Of a DNA stretch of 35,082 nt, positions 28,201-34,136 are shown piece after piece. Source of the stretch: a virus; the IMG/VR virus record IMGVR_UViG_3300025759_000298, positions 1-35,082 of that record. One strand, written 5' to 3'. Below the pieces are notes generated by a model that ran no database searches, was not told the origin of the DNA, and saw only the letters and a list, made by a program, of their open reading frames with translations. How positions within the stretch are numbered: the stretch's first letter is position 1; each line of letters opens with the position of its first letter. The position numbers were made by a program, and so were the translations under genes.

Positions 28201-30713
28201 ATGATTTTGATGATACACTAGCTTTTAGTGCTAGTAAAGTTATTGTTAAAATGCCAGATGGTACTACTAAAAAAATAACACCAGCTGAGTTCGCTGTGCA
28301 AGATGAAAAATTAAAGTTTGATGGAGCTGAGTTTGACTTTAGCGAGTTTACTAAAGTAGTTAAAGGTAGACCAGGACCATTAGTTCCTAGACTTAAAAAA
28401 GCAATTGATAAGTTTGGTAATAAAAATATATTTGTTTTAACAGCTAGACCTCAAGCATCAGCAGAAGCTATATACGATTTCTTAAAAGGTATTGGATTAG
28501 AAATACCATTAGATAATATAACTGGTTTAGAAGATGGTACTCCTCAAGCTAAAGCAAACTGGGTTATAAGTAAAGCTGCTGAAGGTTATAATGATTTTTA
28601 CTTTGTAGATGATTCAATTAAAAATGTTAAAGCTGTAGCAAAAGTACTAGACCAAGTTGATGTTAACTCTAAAGTTCAACAAGCTAAAATAAGATTTAGT
28701 AAATCATTAGACGCAGACTTCAACAAAATGATTGAAGGTAAAACGGGTATTGGCGCTGAAAAAGAATACTCAGCTGCTAAAGCTCAAGTTGTAGGTGCTA
28801 GTAAAGGTAAGTTTAAATTCTTTATTCCTCCATCAGCTGATGATTTTGTAGGGTTAATGTATTCATTGTTAGGTAAAGGTAAAGAAGGTGATGCTCAAAT
28901 GGCTTGGCTTAAAACACATTTACTTGATCCTTATGCTAGAGGTATGGCTAGTATTTCTAGAGATAGAATTGCTATGCAAAATGATTATAAAGCTCTTAAA
29001 AAAGAACTTGGTATTGTTCCTAAAAATTTAAGAAAGAAAATACCTGGTGAAGATTTTACTATTGAGCAAGCTGTAAGAGTTTATATTTGGAATAAACAAG
29101 GCATGAACATACCTGGTCTTTCAAAAACAGATTTAAAAGAATTAAATGATTTTATAACTAGTAGTAAAGACTTACAAATATTTGCCGACAACTTACTTAA
29201 TATATTAAAAGGAGAACAGTATGCTAAACCAAGAGCTGGTTGGTTAGCTGGAACTATAACAACTGATTTACTTGAAACATTAAATACTACTAAACGAGCA
29301 AAGTATTTAGAAGAGTGGCAGAATAATGTTGACATTATATTTTCTGAAAAAAATATGAACAAGCTTGAGGCTGCTTTTGGTAAACCATATAGAGAGGCTT
29401 TGGAAAACATGCTGCAAAGAATGAAGTCTGGTAGAAATAGAAACTTCTCTGGTGATAGTTTAACAGGTAAATTTACAGACTGGTTAACAAATAGTATTGG
29501 TACTATAATGTTCTTTAATACTAGATCGGCACTACTTCAAACTATATCAGCTGTAAACTTTATAAACTTTAGTGATAATAACATACTAGCCGCTGGTCAA
29601 GCGTTTGCAAACCAAAAACAATTTTGGAAAGATTTTATGTTCTTAATGAACTCAGACTTTTTAAAAGAAAGAAGAGGTGGTTTAAGGTTTAACGTAAATG
29701 AAAGCGATATAGCAGATATGGCTAAGCAAGGTGGGCCAAGAGCTATTATATCTAAAATGTTAGAGTTTGGATTCTTACCTACGCAAATAGCTGATAGTTT
29801 TGCTATTGCATCTGGTGGTGCATCAATGTATAGAAACAGAATTAAAACATATCTTAAACAGGGTATGGATCAGAAAGAAGCAGAGGAAAAAGCTTTCTTA
29901 GATTTTAGAGAAATAGCAGAAGAATCTCAGCAGTCTAGTAGACCTGATAGAATATCAATGCAGCAAGCTGGACCATTAGGTAGAATGATATTAGCATTTG
30001 GTAACACACCTATGCAGTACAATAGGTTAATAGGTAAAGCTATATCTGATCTTAGAAATAAAAGAGGTGATTGGAAAACTAATGTTTCTAAAATAATATA
30101 TTATGCGTTTGTACAAAACTTAATATTTACATCTACACAACAAGCGTTGTTTGCTATTGGATTTGGAGATAGTGATGAAGAGGAAAAAGATGAAAAAATG
30201 GTTAGCATCGCCAACAGCATGAGTGATACATTATTAAGAGGTTTAGGTTTTGGAGGCGCTGTAGTTTCTGTAGTTAAAAATGCTATACTAAGAGCTAAAA
30301 AAGAAAGTGAAAAAGATAGACCTAACTATGAAAAAATAGCTTATGAAATTGGTAGGTTATCTCCACCTATATCTTCTAAGCTTTCAAGAATAAATCAAGC
30401 TGCTAGATCTTATCAATGGGACAAAGATAAAATGGAAACAATGGGATTTGATGTACAAAACCCAGCATTTTTAGCTGTTGCAAATGTTATATCGGCCGCA
30501 ACAAACGTTCCAATAGATAGAGCAATAAGAAAAATGATAAACATAGACGATGCATTTACTCAGGACTTAATGATGTGGGAAAGACTTGCGTTATTAGGAG
30601 GTTGGCAAGCTTGGGAAATAGGTATTGATAAAGATGTCTCAACAAAAAAACAATTAAATAAATTAAAATTAAGATCTGGATTAAAAATAAAAGGAATAAA
30701 ACTAAAAAACTAG
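22248..30713 (+). CDS. Giant polyvalent internal virion protein with HExxH and HAD motifs
   Basis: 2821 aa. N-terminal 480 residues: charged, helical. Hydrophobic stretches near 485-510 (APAAITIGSVSALTVG) and 563-578 could enter membranes. H1062-E-L-A-H1066 is a zinc-peptidase signature. FSKP/FSKS motifs stand at F1592, F1949 and F2150. Residues about 1983-2140 carry all HAD motifs: DFDDT (D1986, D1988), T2065 in LTARP, K2102, and D2121-D2122 in FVDDS. From 2155 on runs a conserved module of giant phage proteins (IPPSADDFVGLMY, then QAGPLGRMILAFGNTPMQYN near 2572-2591). It is the likely T7-gp16 equivalent: packaged, ejected and delivering enzymes with the DNA. Phosphatase and protease activities are inferred from motifs. 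Confidence 0.75.
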   Translation: MLDGYSLKSIIDQMKSDGRSFEEIQSVVREYKRRKDSQPVRDIVGITMEDKPLEEFVAPEKQPLRYINFQTKNKKTGATEFKIVYEDEYNNIYKDQEDYPNTFEEYAGGLNTEIKTVDEVEPVDIGSVEKTSKDKTLEAYKKEVAELRDLITPENFEKEIIDYIFQPYKAQQVRQSEDIGLTQQEVDEQNLPEDLISLVREKGKENITIEDVQENYGEQIFNFINEKRRDGVNAITGKYKNDFDLTEEDVERLEFDSLPGELGIAAEQVSTYNKGVTARYRSDLAKAGFTAAEIESLTKNMVPGQTYKIPTFEGERDVIDLGVSKDGKYSALYPEYWGKKKYTLAKFNREAEVNRYITNSNKLYENYEKDLQKQVAFVNQKSAPYIEELKAIETELRVLNATGAPADNKIAIENLNRKKQEVIDNYHKSGIKKDQEVLNNNMQFALDYANQLEKTSEELDDLNLMMYSSKLNYDMFDRLLSNVNQQIIAPAAITIGSVSALTVGNLMDLFDPVGGNAKDIFNSSIDYYALTEKTAQQFPKAASIKDVGSLSDFGFWSLNTLVDGAPSILAVLGPQAGARISTKIAAKGLTGSAKDIIKKNILQQTALKNASKLSMGLFFGMSGGGKFGELETSWRNAEENIKNLRAQIDNTSDLNLKQDLLQQLDYYEDAADSARWQRALTGVFYGGVEMYSEKLGTLRYINGIQKVNKYSRRTGIQDTFVKGWTTSKYWKNRLKQFGYGTLEAGKNVGIEVVEEIAAQMGQNMMDKVIMGNTKSLMEGVDIDLMSRSAMISLGLQAPQMLGNVNNIFQNELSTYRQVKQNRADTTRLLEIEQQLEQGNLSRAEINVLQKEKKALQDKLVLGGFMTYQKWGAMSKEEKLQYIQDREALNFKEQQYYQMISNPRFGEKGFRETLESMEKEIIKDNEKLGEYLNNKKYKEYKEYTKSLEGTGKMLTNPTIAAANIDLYTAALELANHHYDGETLNLKDNQAVEDYITENNLDQESANQLRNSYAFVNGNQMVINEAKVFGSIAGQMAITEVGAIVNLQTESSFERFRAAISPLHELAHMEINSKKVFSDLFPEAKAAATSIIDVLGKQVQEGKLKEEVFNNIKNVLDKAYTDENGVVDVDEILTTLSESMIAGDVTQSMFAEMYGMKYFLNGMFRKAFPKIASIVSPFKTANDMFNFVSNFVDKKTSYVRSAVMVPEEKKETVQTSAAMDMMKELTNEELVEVIKSPSTSQAQRQAAENVLFDASGKIGLKAIGYDTRKGDISRENVLAEIQAEIVKRDLINKFTPVDPKTGEARTWSTYVGNQIGFEAPNIFEKAKTIAREGERIDRPEARQVAEEQVEPTREAPEVKPTIDIFTILPEEVRQEAQEEVDRKIKENNIDISDKELSFKELKQIAPYETLAKFFNIPVSRITNPKDNLRKGDNISEIQRYILKNIDRLINTRPQGNAETIQTQAFGGVKAKLEGGESTGLSRKFLNTEYDKVLDAKGKQVKINNNLQYKLRPGNRTRFLEASGITNNKVDPDFTPRSGESQFIKGVLEILARNMGLSSFGKYVNEQVETGVVEKPRAVKVRAKAAAGKAPLLKFSKPVFTGMADNWNNILATGKIKPINLKTEEGRAEFKSWLLTEAPKYMTEAFMKNYGTFTGTTDGLTIEELGIVNGKYVEEGDKFLVTYFDESGKTRRLRDYAGNFAFLNNDEVEALIDNIESFAKEDSDITAAVTRDTYTNIENKLNNKEFVDRQDKKIKGLFKIFQAFQQMMKDDKANIPFVAALLSSTSAYQGHFIRTSAPIRFYSVNRQGGITEEHTLPASMVAKYLFIQAANGTLNDKTFDGVRKNYFQGGLRKYDDKKLKGIGIDGRKYNYVAQAPEGWTLDQSIWLRYFNPNVANTRGGIDPNSIMLANNQTAAELLNLNVKGQPTTQAINKAEIKVAPKNNKKQPKISQFSKPVSNQTVIDNMTNIDKALDNARNINAEQKGISIYDFDDTLAFSASKVIVKMPDGTTKKITPAEFAVQDEKLKFDGAEFDFSEFTKVVKGRPGPLVPRLKKAIDKFGNKNIFVLTARPQASAEAIYDFLKGIGLEIPLDNITGLEDGTPQAKANWVISKAAEGYNDFYFVDDSIKNVKAVAKVLDQVDVNSKVQQAKIRFSKSLDADFNKMIEGKTGIGAEKEYSAAKAQVVGASKGKFKFFIPPSADDFVGLMYSLLGKGKEGDAQMAWLKTHLLDPYARGMASISRDRIAMQNDYKALKKELGIVPKNLRKKIPGEDFTIEQAVRVYIWNKQGMNIPGLSKTDLKELNDFITSSKDLQIFADNLLNILKGEQYAKPRAGWLAGTITTDLLETLNTTKRAKYLEEWQNNVDIIFSEKNMNKLEAAFGKPYREALENMLQRMKSGRNRNFSGDSLTGKFTDWLTNSIGTIMFFNTRSALLQTISAVNFINFSDNNILAAGQAFANQKQFWKDFMFLMNSDFLKERRGGLRFNVNESDIADMAKQGGPRAIISKMLEFGFLPTQIADSFAIASGGASMYRNRIKTYLKQGMDQKEAEEKAFLDFREIAEESQQSSRPDRISMQQAGPLGRMILAFGNTPMQYNRLIGKAISDLRNKRGDWKTNVSKIIYYAFVQNLIFTSTQQALFAIGFGDSDEEEKDEKMVSIANSMSDTLLRGLGFGGAVVSVVKNAILRAKKESEKDRPNYEKIAYEIGRLSPPISSKLSRINQAARSYQWDKDKMETMGFDVQNPAFLAVANVISAATNVPIDRAIRKMINIDDAFTQDLMMWERLALLGGWQAWEIGIDKDVSTKKQLNKLKLRSGLKIKGIKLKN

Positions 30714-30719
30714 CTATGC

Positions 30720-31043
30720 GTGAAAAAAATACTTGTCCTATTTGCGGTGGTACTTGTGGGTTGTGCTAGTACACAATCAATAGGAACTGATAAATACTAT
30801 CACTTTGCAGCTGGAGCAGCTACAGAAGTAGTAGGAAATAAAATGGATTTAACTCCTACAAGCGCTGCTTTTGCTATAGGATTTGCAAAAGAGCTGTATG
30901 ACTATGCTGACTATGGTAAATTTGATGCTAAAGATTTATTAGCAACATGGTTGGGCGGGGTTGTTGTTAACTATATAATAAAAATAAAAAATGAAAGAAA
31001 AAATAAAAAAAGTAATAGACAAAATCCAAGAGGGTTGGAATAA
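30720..31043 (+). CDS. Small lipoprotein, possible outer spanin
   Basis: 107 aa starting with GTG at 30720. A signal peptide with a lipobox, MKKILVLFAVVLVGCAST, predicts cleavage before Cys15 and lipid attachment. The mature part has DKYYHFAAGAATEVVG, a pattern seen in small phage and bacterial lipoproteins (YfiM-like), a helical stretch (AIGFAKELYDYADYG) and a hydrophobic LLATWLGGVVVNYII near 80-95. The tail is Lys/Asn rich. It lies seven bases after the giant gene and before other envelope-directed genes. An o-spanin role is inference. An ATG four bases upstream opens only a 17-codon frame. The 3' end overlaps the 29-aa peptide gene. Confidence 0.6.
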   Translation: MKKILVLFAVVLVGCASTQSIGTDKYYHFAAGAATEVVGNKMDLTPTSAAFAIGFAKELYDYADYGKFDAKDLLATWLGGVVVNYIIKIKNERKNKKSNRQNPRGLE

Positions 31044-31080
31044 ATTATTATACAAACTAATGTTTAAAAAATACAAATAA
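30991..31080 (+). CDS. 29-aa basic amphipathic peptide
   Basis: The frame encodes MKEKIKKVIDKIQEGWNKLL and a further nine residues ending KKYK. Lys and hydrophobic residues alternate with helical periodicity, giving an amphipathic, strongly basic helix. It overlaps the end of the lipoprotein gene by 53 bases and its stop overlaps the next ATG as TAATG, the same coupled junction used by at least five other gene pairs in this window. That coupling is the main argument for translation. It could be a membrane-active lysis helper or only a coupling leader for the next gene. Confidence 0.45.
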   Translation: MKEKIKKVIDKIQEGWNKLLYKLMFKKYK

Positions 31081-32255
31081 TGAAAAAACTATTTACCATA
31101 ACACTATTTTTATTTAGTTTAACTTTAAATTCTCAAAATATTTTTAAAGATTTATATAAAGATTTTTTAAAATATGGGACTATATATATAGCTGGTGATA
31201 TAGATAATCCTAAAGAAGAAGTAAAAGATTATTTTGTTAGAACAAATCCTAACGGTAATTTATATTCTGCACCTGTAGTAGTTGACGGCACAGACTATTA
31301 CGACTACGATTATAGATATGGTTTTGGTATACGTAAATTAGCTAGGTTTGATTACGAAGTAAAAGGTAAACAATACTACGATGGAACAGAAAGCAACGTG
31401 GGTTTATCTGCCACTAACTCACCTGTAAAAGGTTTGGAATATGTATTTCATACTGAGAAAGAAAGATCTAGAGATGAAGTATTTAAAAACCATAGATACT
31501 TTATTAAACATAGTGGTAAAAACCACATGGTTAAACTAGAAAGTAGAGCACAAGGTAAAGTTGATTTTAAATATAAATCAGCAGAGGTTAGAGCTAAGCT
31601 ACCTATTGGTAAAAAGTTTAGCGTGTCTGCTGGAGCTATGTATCGTACACATGAAAGACCATATGGTTATAATCCAGTAGAAATATGGTTAAACGAAACA
31701 AATGAGTCAGGACAAATTGTAAATCCCTGGTATACGCTAGGATTTATGTATGGTTATGACGATATATATTATACACAACAAGATCAATTTGGAAACGAAA
31801 TATCTGATTGGTACTGGATAGATGAAGAAGGTACTATCGTAGCTAATACTGATCTTGAATTTAGAGATACAGTGTTTGCTGAATTAATGAATCGATATAA
31901 TCACGAAGTATGGGACGAACTAGATGCGTTTGGAGTATTATCTCCAGTGATCGGTTTCGACTACTACCATTATAAAAATAACTTCTGGCTTCACGCTTAT
32001 GGTTCTTACTTACTACCATATCATAAATATGTTAAAGGCGATGAAGACTTTAGTTATTTAAATAGAAATAATTGGGGACTTGGAGGTTTAGTACAAGACT
32101 CAGAGTTAGAACAATGGGAAGATTATCAAGCTGGTATAGTGTTTGGGTGGAAGTTAAGCAAAAGCATTGGATTATTTGTTGAAGGAGAGTACACTAAGTT
32201 TTGGGACAGTAAAATATATAACGGATCTGTAGGATTAAACATAACATTAAAATAA
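31080..32255 (+). CDS. Exported beta-rich protein, outer-membrane barrel candidate
   Basis: 391 aa. A signal peptide, MKKLFTITLFLFSLTLNSQ, is of flavobacterial type. The mature chain is rich in Tyr, Trp, Asp and Gly with many alternating strands: FSVSAGAMYRT, PVIGFDYYHYKNNFWLHAYG, then YQAGIVFGWKLSKSIGLFVEGEY. The end, YNGSVGLNITLK, is strand-like as in outer-membrane barrels, though the final residue is Lys rather than Phe. Unusual for a virion or lysis gene, it probably goes to the host outer membrane, where it might alter the receptor, block superinfection or aid release. The family was not recognised and barrel topology is inferred from composition. Confidence 0.6.
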   Translation: MKKLFTITLFLFSLTLNSQNIFKDLYKDFLKYGTIYIAGDIDNPKEEVKDYFVRTNPNGNLYSAPVVVDGTDYYDYDYRYGFGIRKLARFDYEVKGKQYYDGTESNVGLSATNSPVKGLEYVFHTEKERSRDEVFKNHRYFIKHSGKNHMVKLESRAQGKVDFKYKSAEVRAKLPIGKKFSVSAGAMYRTHERPYGYNPVEIWLNETNESGQIVNPWYTLGFMYGYDDIYYTQQDQFGNEISDWYWIDEEGTIVANTDLEFRDTVFAELMNRYNHEVWDELDAFGVLSPVIGFDYYHYKNNFWLHAYGSYLLPYHKYVKGDEDFSYLNRNNWGLGGLVQDSELEQWEDYQAGIVFGWKLSKSIGLFVEGEYTKFWDSKIYNGSVGLNITLK

Positions 32256-32256
32256 A

Positions 32257-32544
32257 ATGGCAAAGCAAATAGGTGAAGATACTAAAGTAACGTTAGATTT
32301 AAAAACAATAGGACTAATTATTGGAGGAGCAGTTTCAATAGCAACGCTTTATTTTGCATTACAAGCTGATATAGCTCTTGCTAAAGAACTACCAGCACCT
32401 GTTATCGATAGAGTTGAATATGATTTAAAAGATGAATTAATTCGTCAAACAATTATGGATACTCAAGAAGATGTAGAAGAAATAAAAGAAACTATAGACA
32501 AAATCGACGAACGTTTGTACGAGTTGCAACAAAGAGGTAGATAA
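32257..32544 (+). CDS. Single-span membrane protein with coiled coil, possible inner spanin
   Basis: 95 aa. A short cytoplasmic N-terminus is followed by one membrane segment (residues about 17-37, IGLIIGGAVSIATLYFALQA) and a helical tail of about 55 residues with EEIKETIDKIDERLYELQQ, a predicted coiled coil. This N-in, C-out single-pass design is that of i-spanins such as lambda Rz, though it is shorter. A lipoprotein with the o-spanin outline lies 1.2 kb upstream and the endolysin 0.6 kb downstream. It starts two bases after the preceding stop. Spanin function is inference from topology and context; a small structural or regulatory membrane protein is the alternative. Confidence 0.6.
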   Translation: MAKQIGEDTKVTLDLKTIGLIIGGAVSIATLYFALQADIALAKELPAPVIDRVEYDLKDELIRQTIMDTQEDVEEIKETIDKIDERLYELQQRGR

Positions 32545-32545
32545 T

Positions 32546-32944
32546 ATGAAATACTTAAATATAATTTTATTATTAATATCATTTAACATATCTGCTCAAG
32601 AGTGGATTACTGATAATAATTTTGATAATAAAATAAATGAAAGACAAGCTTTTGGTGATGATCAAACAAAGCCTGTGATTGTAGAGTTTTATGCTAAGTT
32701 TAACGATGCAAATAAATTTGAGCAGTGGTCAGAACTAAAAGACGTTATATATTATAGAGCAGATATAGCTGCGTGCCCAGCTGCTAAAAAGAAATATAAG
32801 GTACGTATGGCGCCAACATTAATTATATTTAAAGACGGTATTAAAGAAACCGTTTTTAAAGCAGGACTAGACTTAATGTTACCGGCGGATTTAAATGAAA
32901 TACAAAAAGCAGTTGATGAGGTAAATACTGCAAGTCAATTTTAA
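32546..32944 (+). CDS. Exported thioredoxin-fold protein lacking CxxC
   Basis: 132 aa. A signal peptide, MKYLNIILLLISFNISAQE, ends with the SAQ/E site usual in Flavobacteriia. The mature part has the thioredoxin pattern: beta strand KPVIVEFYAKF, helix, YYRADIAACPAAKKKYKV, then MAPTLIIFKDG with the cis-Pro. At the site where thioredoxin has WCGPC this protein has AKFNDAN, so there is no redox pair; the only Cys is in AACP. It is therefore probably not an oxidoreductase but a periplasmic binding or chaperone-like variant. Expression next to other exported proteins suggests a joint envelope function late in infection. Confidence 0.65.
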   Translation: MKYLNIILLLISFNISAQEWITDNNFDNKINERQAFGDDQTKPVIVEFYAKFNDANKFEQWSELKDVIYYRADIAACPAAKKKYKVRMAPTLIIFKDGIKETVFKAGLDLMLPADLNEIQKAVDEVNTASQF

Positions 32945-32948
32945 TCAA

Positions 32949-33098
32949 ATGAAAAAAAGAAAATTAAACAGCACAAACCCTAAATATTATAAAGTTAAAG
33001 AAGAAGAAGTTAAAGAGCATAAAGAGTTAATAGCTACTATACGTAAAGGTAGAAAGCGTAACATAAGAGTTTATGCTGTGTTTAGTGAAACAGAATAA
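32949..33098 (+). CDS. 49-aa basic hypothetical protein
   Basis: Starts with ATG at 32949, four bases after the preceding stop, and ends one base before the endolysin start. The sequence is Lys/Arg/Glu rich (MKKRKLNSTNPKYYKVKEEE, then IRKGRKRNIRVYAVF). No membrane segment. The tight spacing on both sides argues that it is a true small gene; function unknown, possibly nucleic-acid binding because of the basic patch. Confidence 0.5.
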   Translation: MKKRKLNSTNPKYYKVKEEEVKEHKELIATIRKGRKRNIRVYAVFSETE

Positions 33099-33099
33099 T

Positions 33100-33561
33100 A
33101 TGAAAATAAGTGATCACATAACCTATGCTGAAGCAATACATTCTAATACAGCAAAGAGAAAAGGAATAGACAACACACCTAATCCAAATCAAATAGAGGC
33201 TATGAAGTTATTAGCTGAAAAAGTATTTGAACCATTACGCAAGTGGGTTGGTGGACCAATAAAAGTTAATTCTTTTTTTAGATCACCAGAACTTAACGAA
33301 GCAATTGGCGGATCTAAAACTTCACAGCATTGTAAAGGTCAAGCAATTGATGTTGATGATGTCTATGGTTATAAAACTAATGCAGAGATGTATCATTGGA
33401 TAAAAGAAAACTTAAACTTCGACCAAATGATATGGGAGTTTGGTACTGATACACAACCTAATTGGGTACATATATCATATGTATCTGAAGAAGATAATAG
33501 AAACAGATGTTTAAAAGCCTATAAAGATGATATGAATAGAACTAAATATAAAACGATATGA
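33100..33561 (+). CDS. Endolysin, peptidase M15 (D-Ala-D-Ala carboxypeptidase type)
   Basis: 153 aa from the ATG at 33100, one base after the previous stop; an ATG at 33073 would overlap that gene. It shows the M15A layout: IKVNSFFRSPELNEAIGG, then SQHCKGQAIDVD with zinc ligands His and Asp (H-x6-D), an acidic motif near WEFGTD, and WVHIS with the third ligand. It cleaves peptide cross-links of peptidoglycan in the periplasm. No signal peptide is present, so export probably depends on a holin (candidate at 1413-1871). Its 3' end overlaps the next gene by an ATGA junction. Confidence 0.9.
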   Translation: MKISDHITYAEAIHSNTAKRKGIDNTPNPNQIEAMKLLAEKVFEPLRKWVGGPIKVNSFFRSPELNEAIGGSKTSQHCKGQAIDVDDVYGYKTNAEMYHWIKENLNFDQMIWEFGTDTQPNWVHISYVSEEDNRNRCLKAYKDDMNRTKYKTI

Positions 33562-33848
33562 GTAAAAAAGATTTTAAACCACACAAAATGTATAAAAATG
33601 GTAAAGCCGTAATGGCTAATACATATCAAGAACACTTATCATTAGGTAGAAAAGGATATGATCACTCAGCTGTACCTTTTAAAATGGTTCCTGAAACACC
33701 ATTGTTTGGCAAGATCAGCGGTCCTTGTAAAGCGGCTGCTAAAAGAAAATTTGATGTTTGGCCTAGCGCTTATGCTTCTGGTTGGGGTGTAAGATGTACT
33801 AAAGCTGGTGGACCAAGTAAAATGGGTAAATCTAAAAAGAAAAAGTAA
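33558..33848 (+). CDS. Small Lys-rich protein 1
   Basis: 96 aa. It carries SGPCKAAAKRKFDVWPSAYA followed by SGWGVRCTKAGG, a motif I have seen in small proteins of marine phages and large DNA viruses (DUF5872-like; this name is from memory). It has two Cys and an extremely basic C-terminus of repeated Lys. Starts in an ATGA overlap with the endolysin and ends in a TAATG overlap with the next gene. Charge suggests nucleic-acid binding or packaging into the virion with DNA; no enzyme motif. Confidence 0.6.
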   Translation: MSKKDFKPHKMYKNGKAVMANTYQEHLSLGRKGYDHSAVPFKMVPETPLFGKISGPCKAAAKRKFDVWPSAYASGWGVRCTKAGGPSKMGKSKKKK

Positions 33849-34132
33849 TGATGTATTCTGGTAACTCTCCATTCATGAAGAAAAAGAAAAGTAAAGTAAA
33901 GGGTGGAGGAACTAAAAAGGTTTGTTTACCTGCTGCTAAAGTAAGATCAATGAGTAAGGCGGAAAGAGAAAAAGTTGTTCGTGCTAAAGAGTCTGCTGGT
34001 AAAAAAGGAAAGTATAAAAGATCAAGCAAGTCTAATGTTAAAGGCGCTCGTAAAAAAGGAGCTACACTACGCGACTGGTTTGAAAAAGAAAATTGGATTA
34101 ACGTTAAAACAGGAGAGCCTTGCGGCAAATAA
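33848..34132 (+). CDS. Small Lys-rich protein 2
   Basis: 94 aa, beginning at the ATG in the TAATG junction; the next codon is also Met. N-terminal GNSPFMKKKKSKVKGGGTKK, a middle helix SMSKAEREKVVRAKESAG, a basic linker, and a C-terminal TLRDWFEKENWINVKTGEPC. The DWF-x5-W-x-x-x-TG-x-PCG pattern looks like a conserved small-virus-protein motif. A single Cys lies in each half. Probably works with its two neighbours, which share size, charge and coupling. Confidence 0.55.
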   Translation: MMYSGNSPFMKKKKSKVKGGGTKKVCLPAAKVRSMSKAEREKVVRAKESAGKKGKYKRSSKSNVKGARKKGATLRDWFEKENWINVKTGEPCGK

Positions 34133-34136
34133 TATT

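Noticed and set aside
30716-30769. 17-codon frame MREKNTCPICGGTCGLC with CxxC pairs
   Set aside because: Looks like a tiny zinc ribbon, but it overlaps the lipoprotein signal sequence in another frame and is too short; the Cys arise from Val/Gly/Cys codons of the lipobox region.
33832-34128. 98-codon minus-strand frame opposite the Lys-rich proteins
   Set aside because: Antisense of Lys codons gives Phe/Leu-rich sequence; no independent support.
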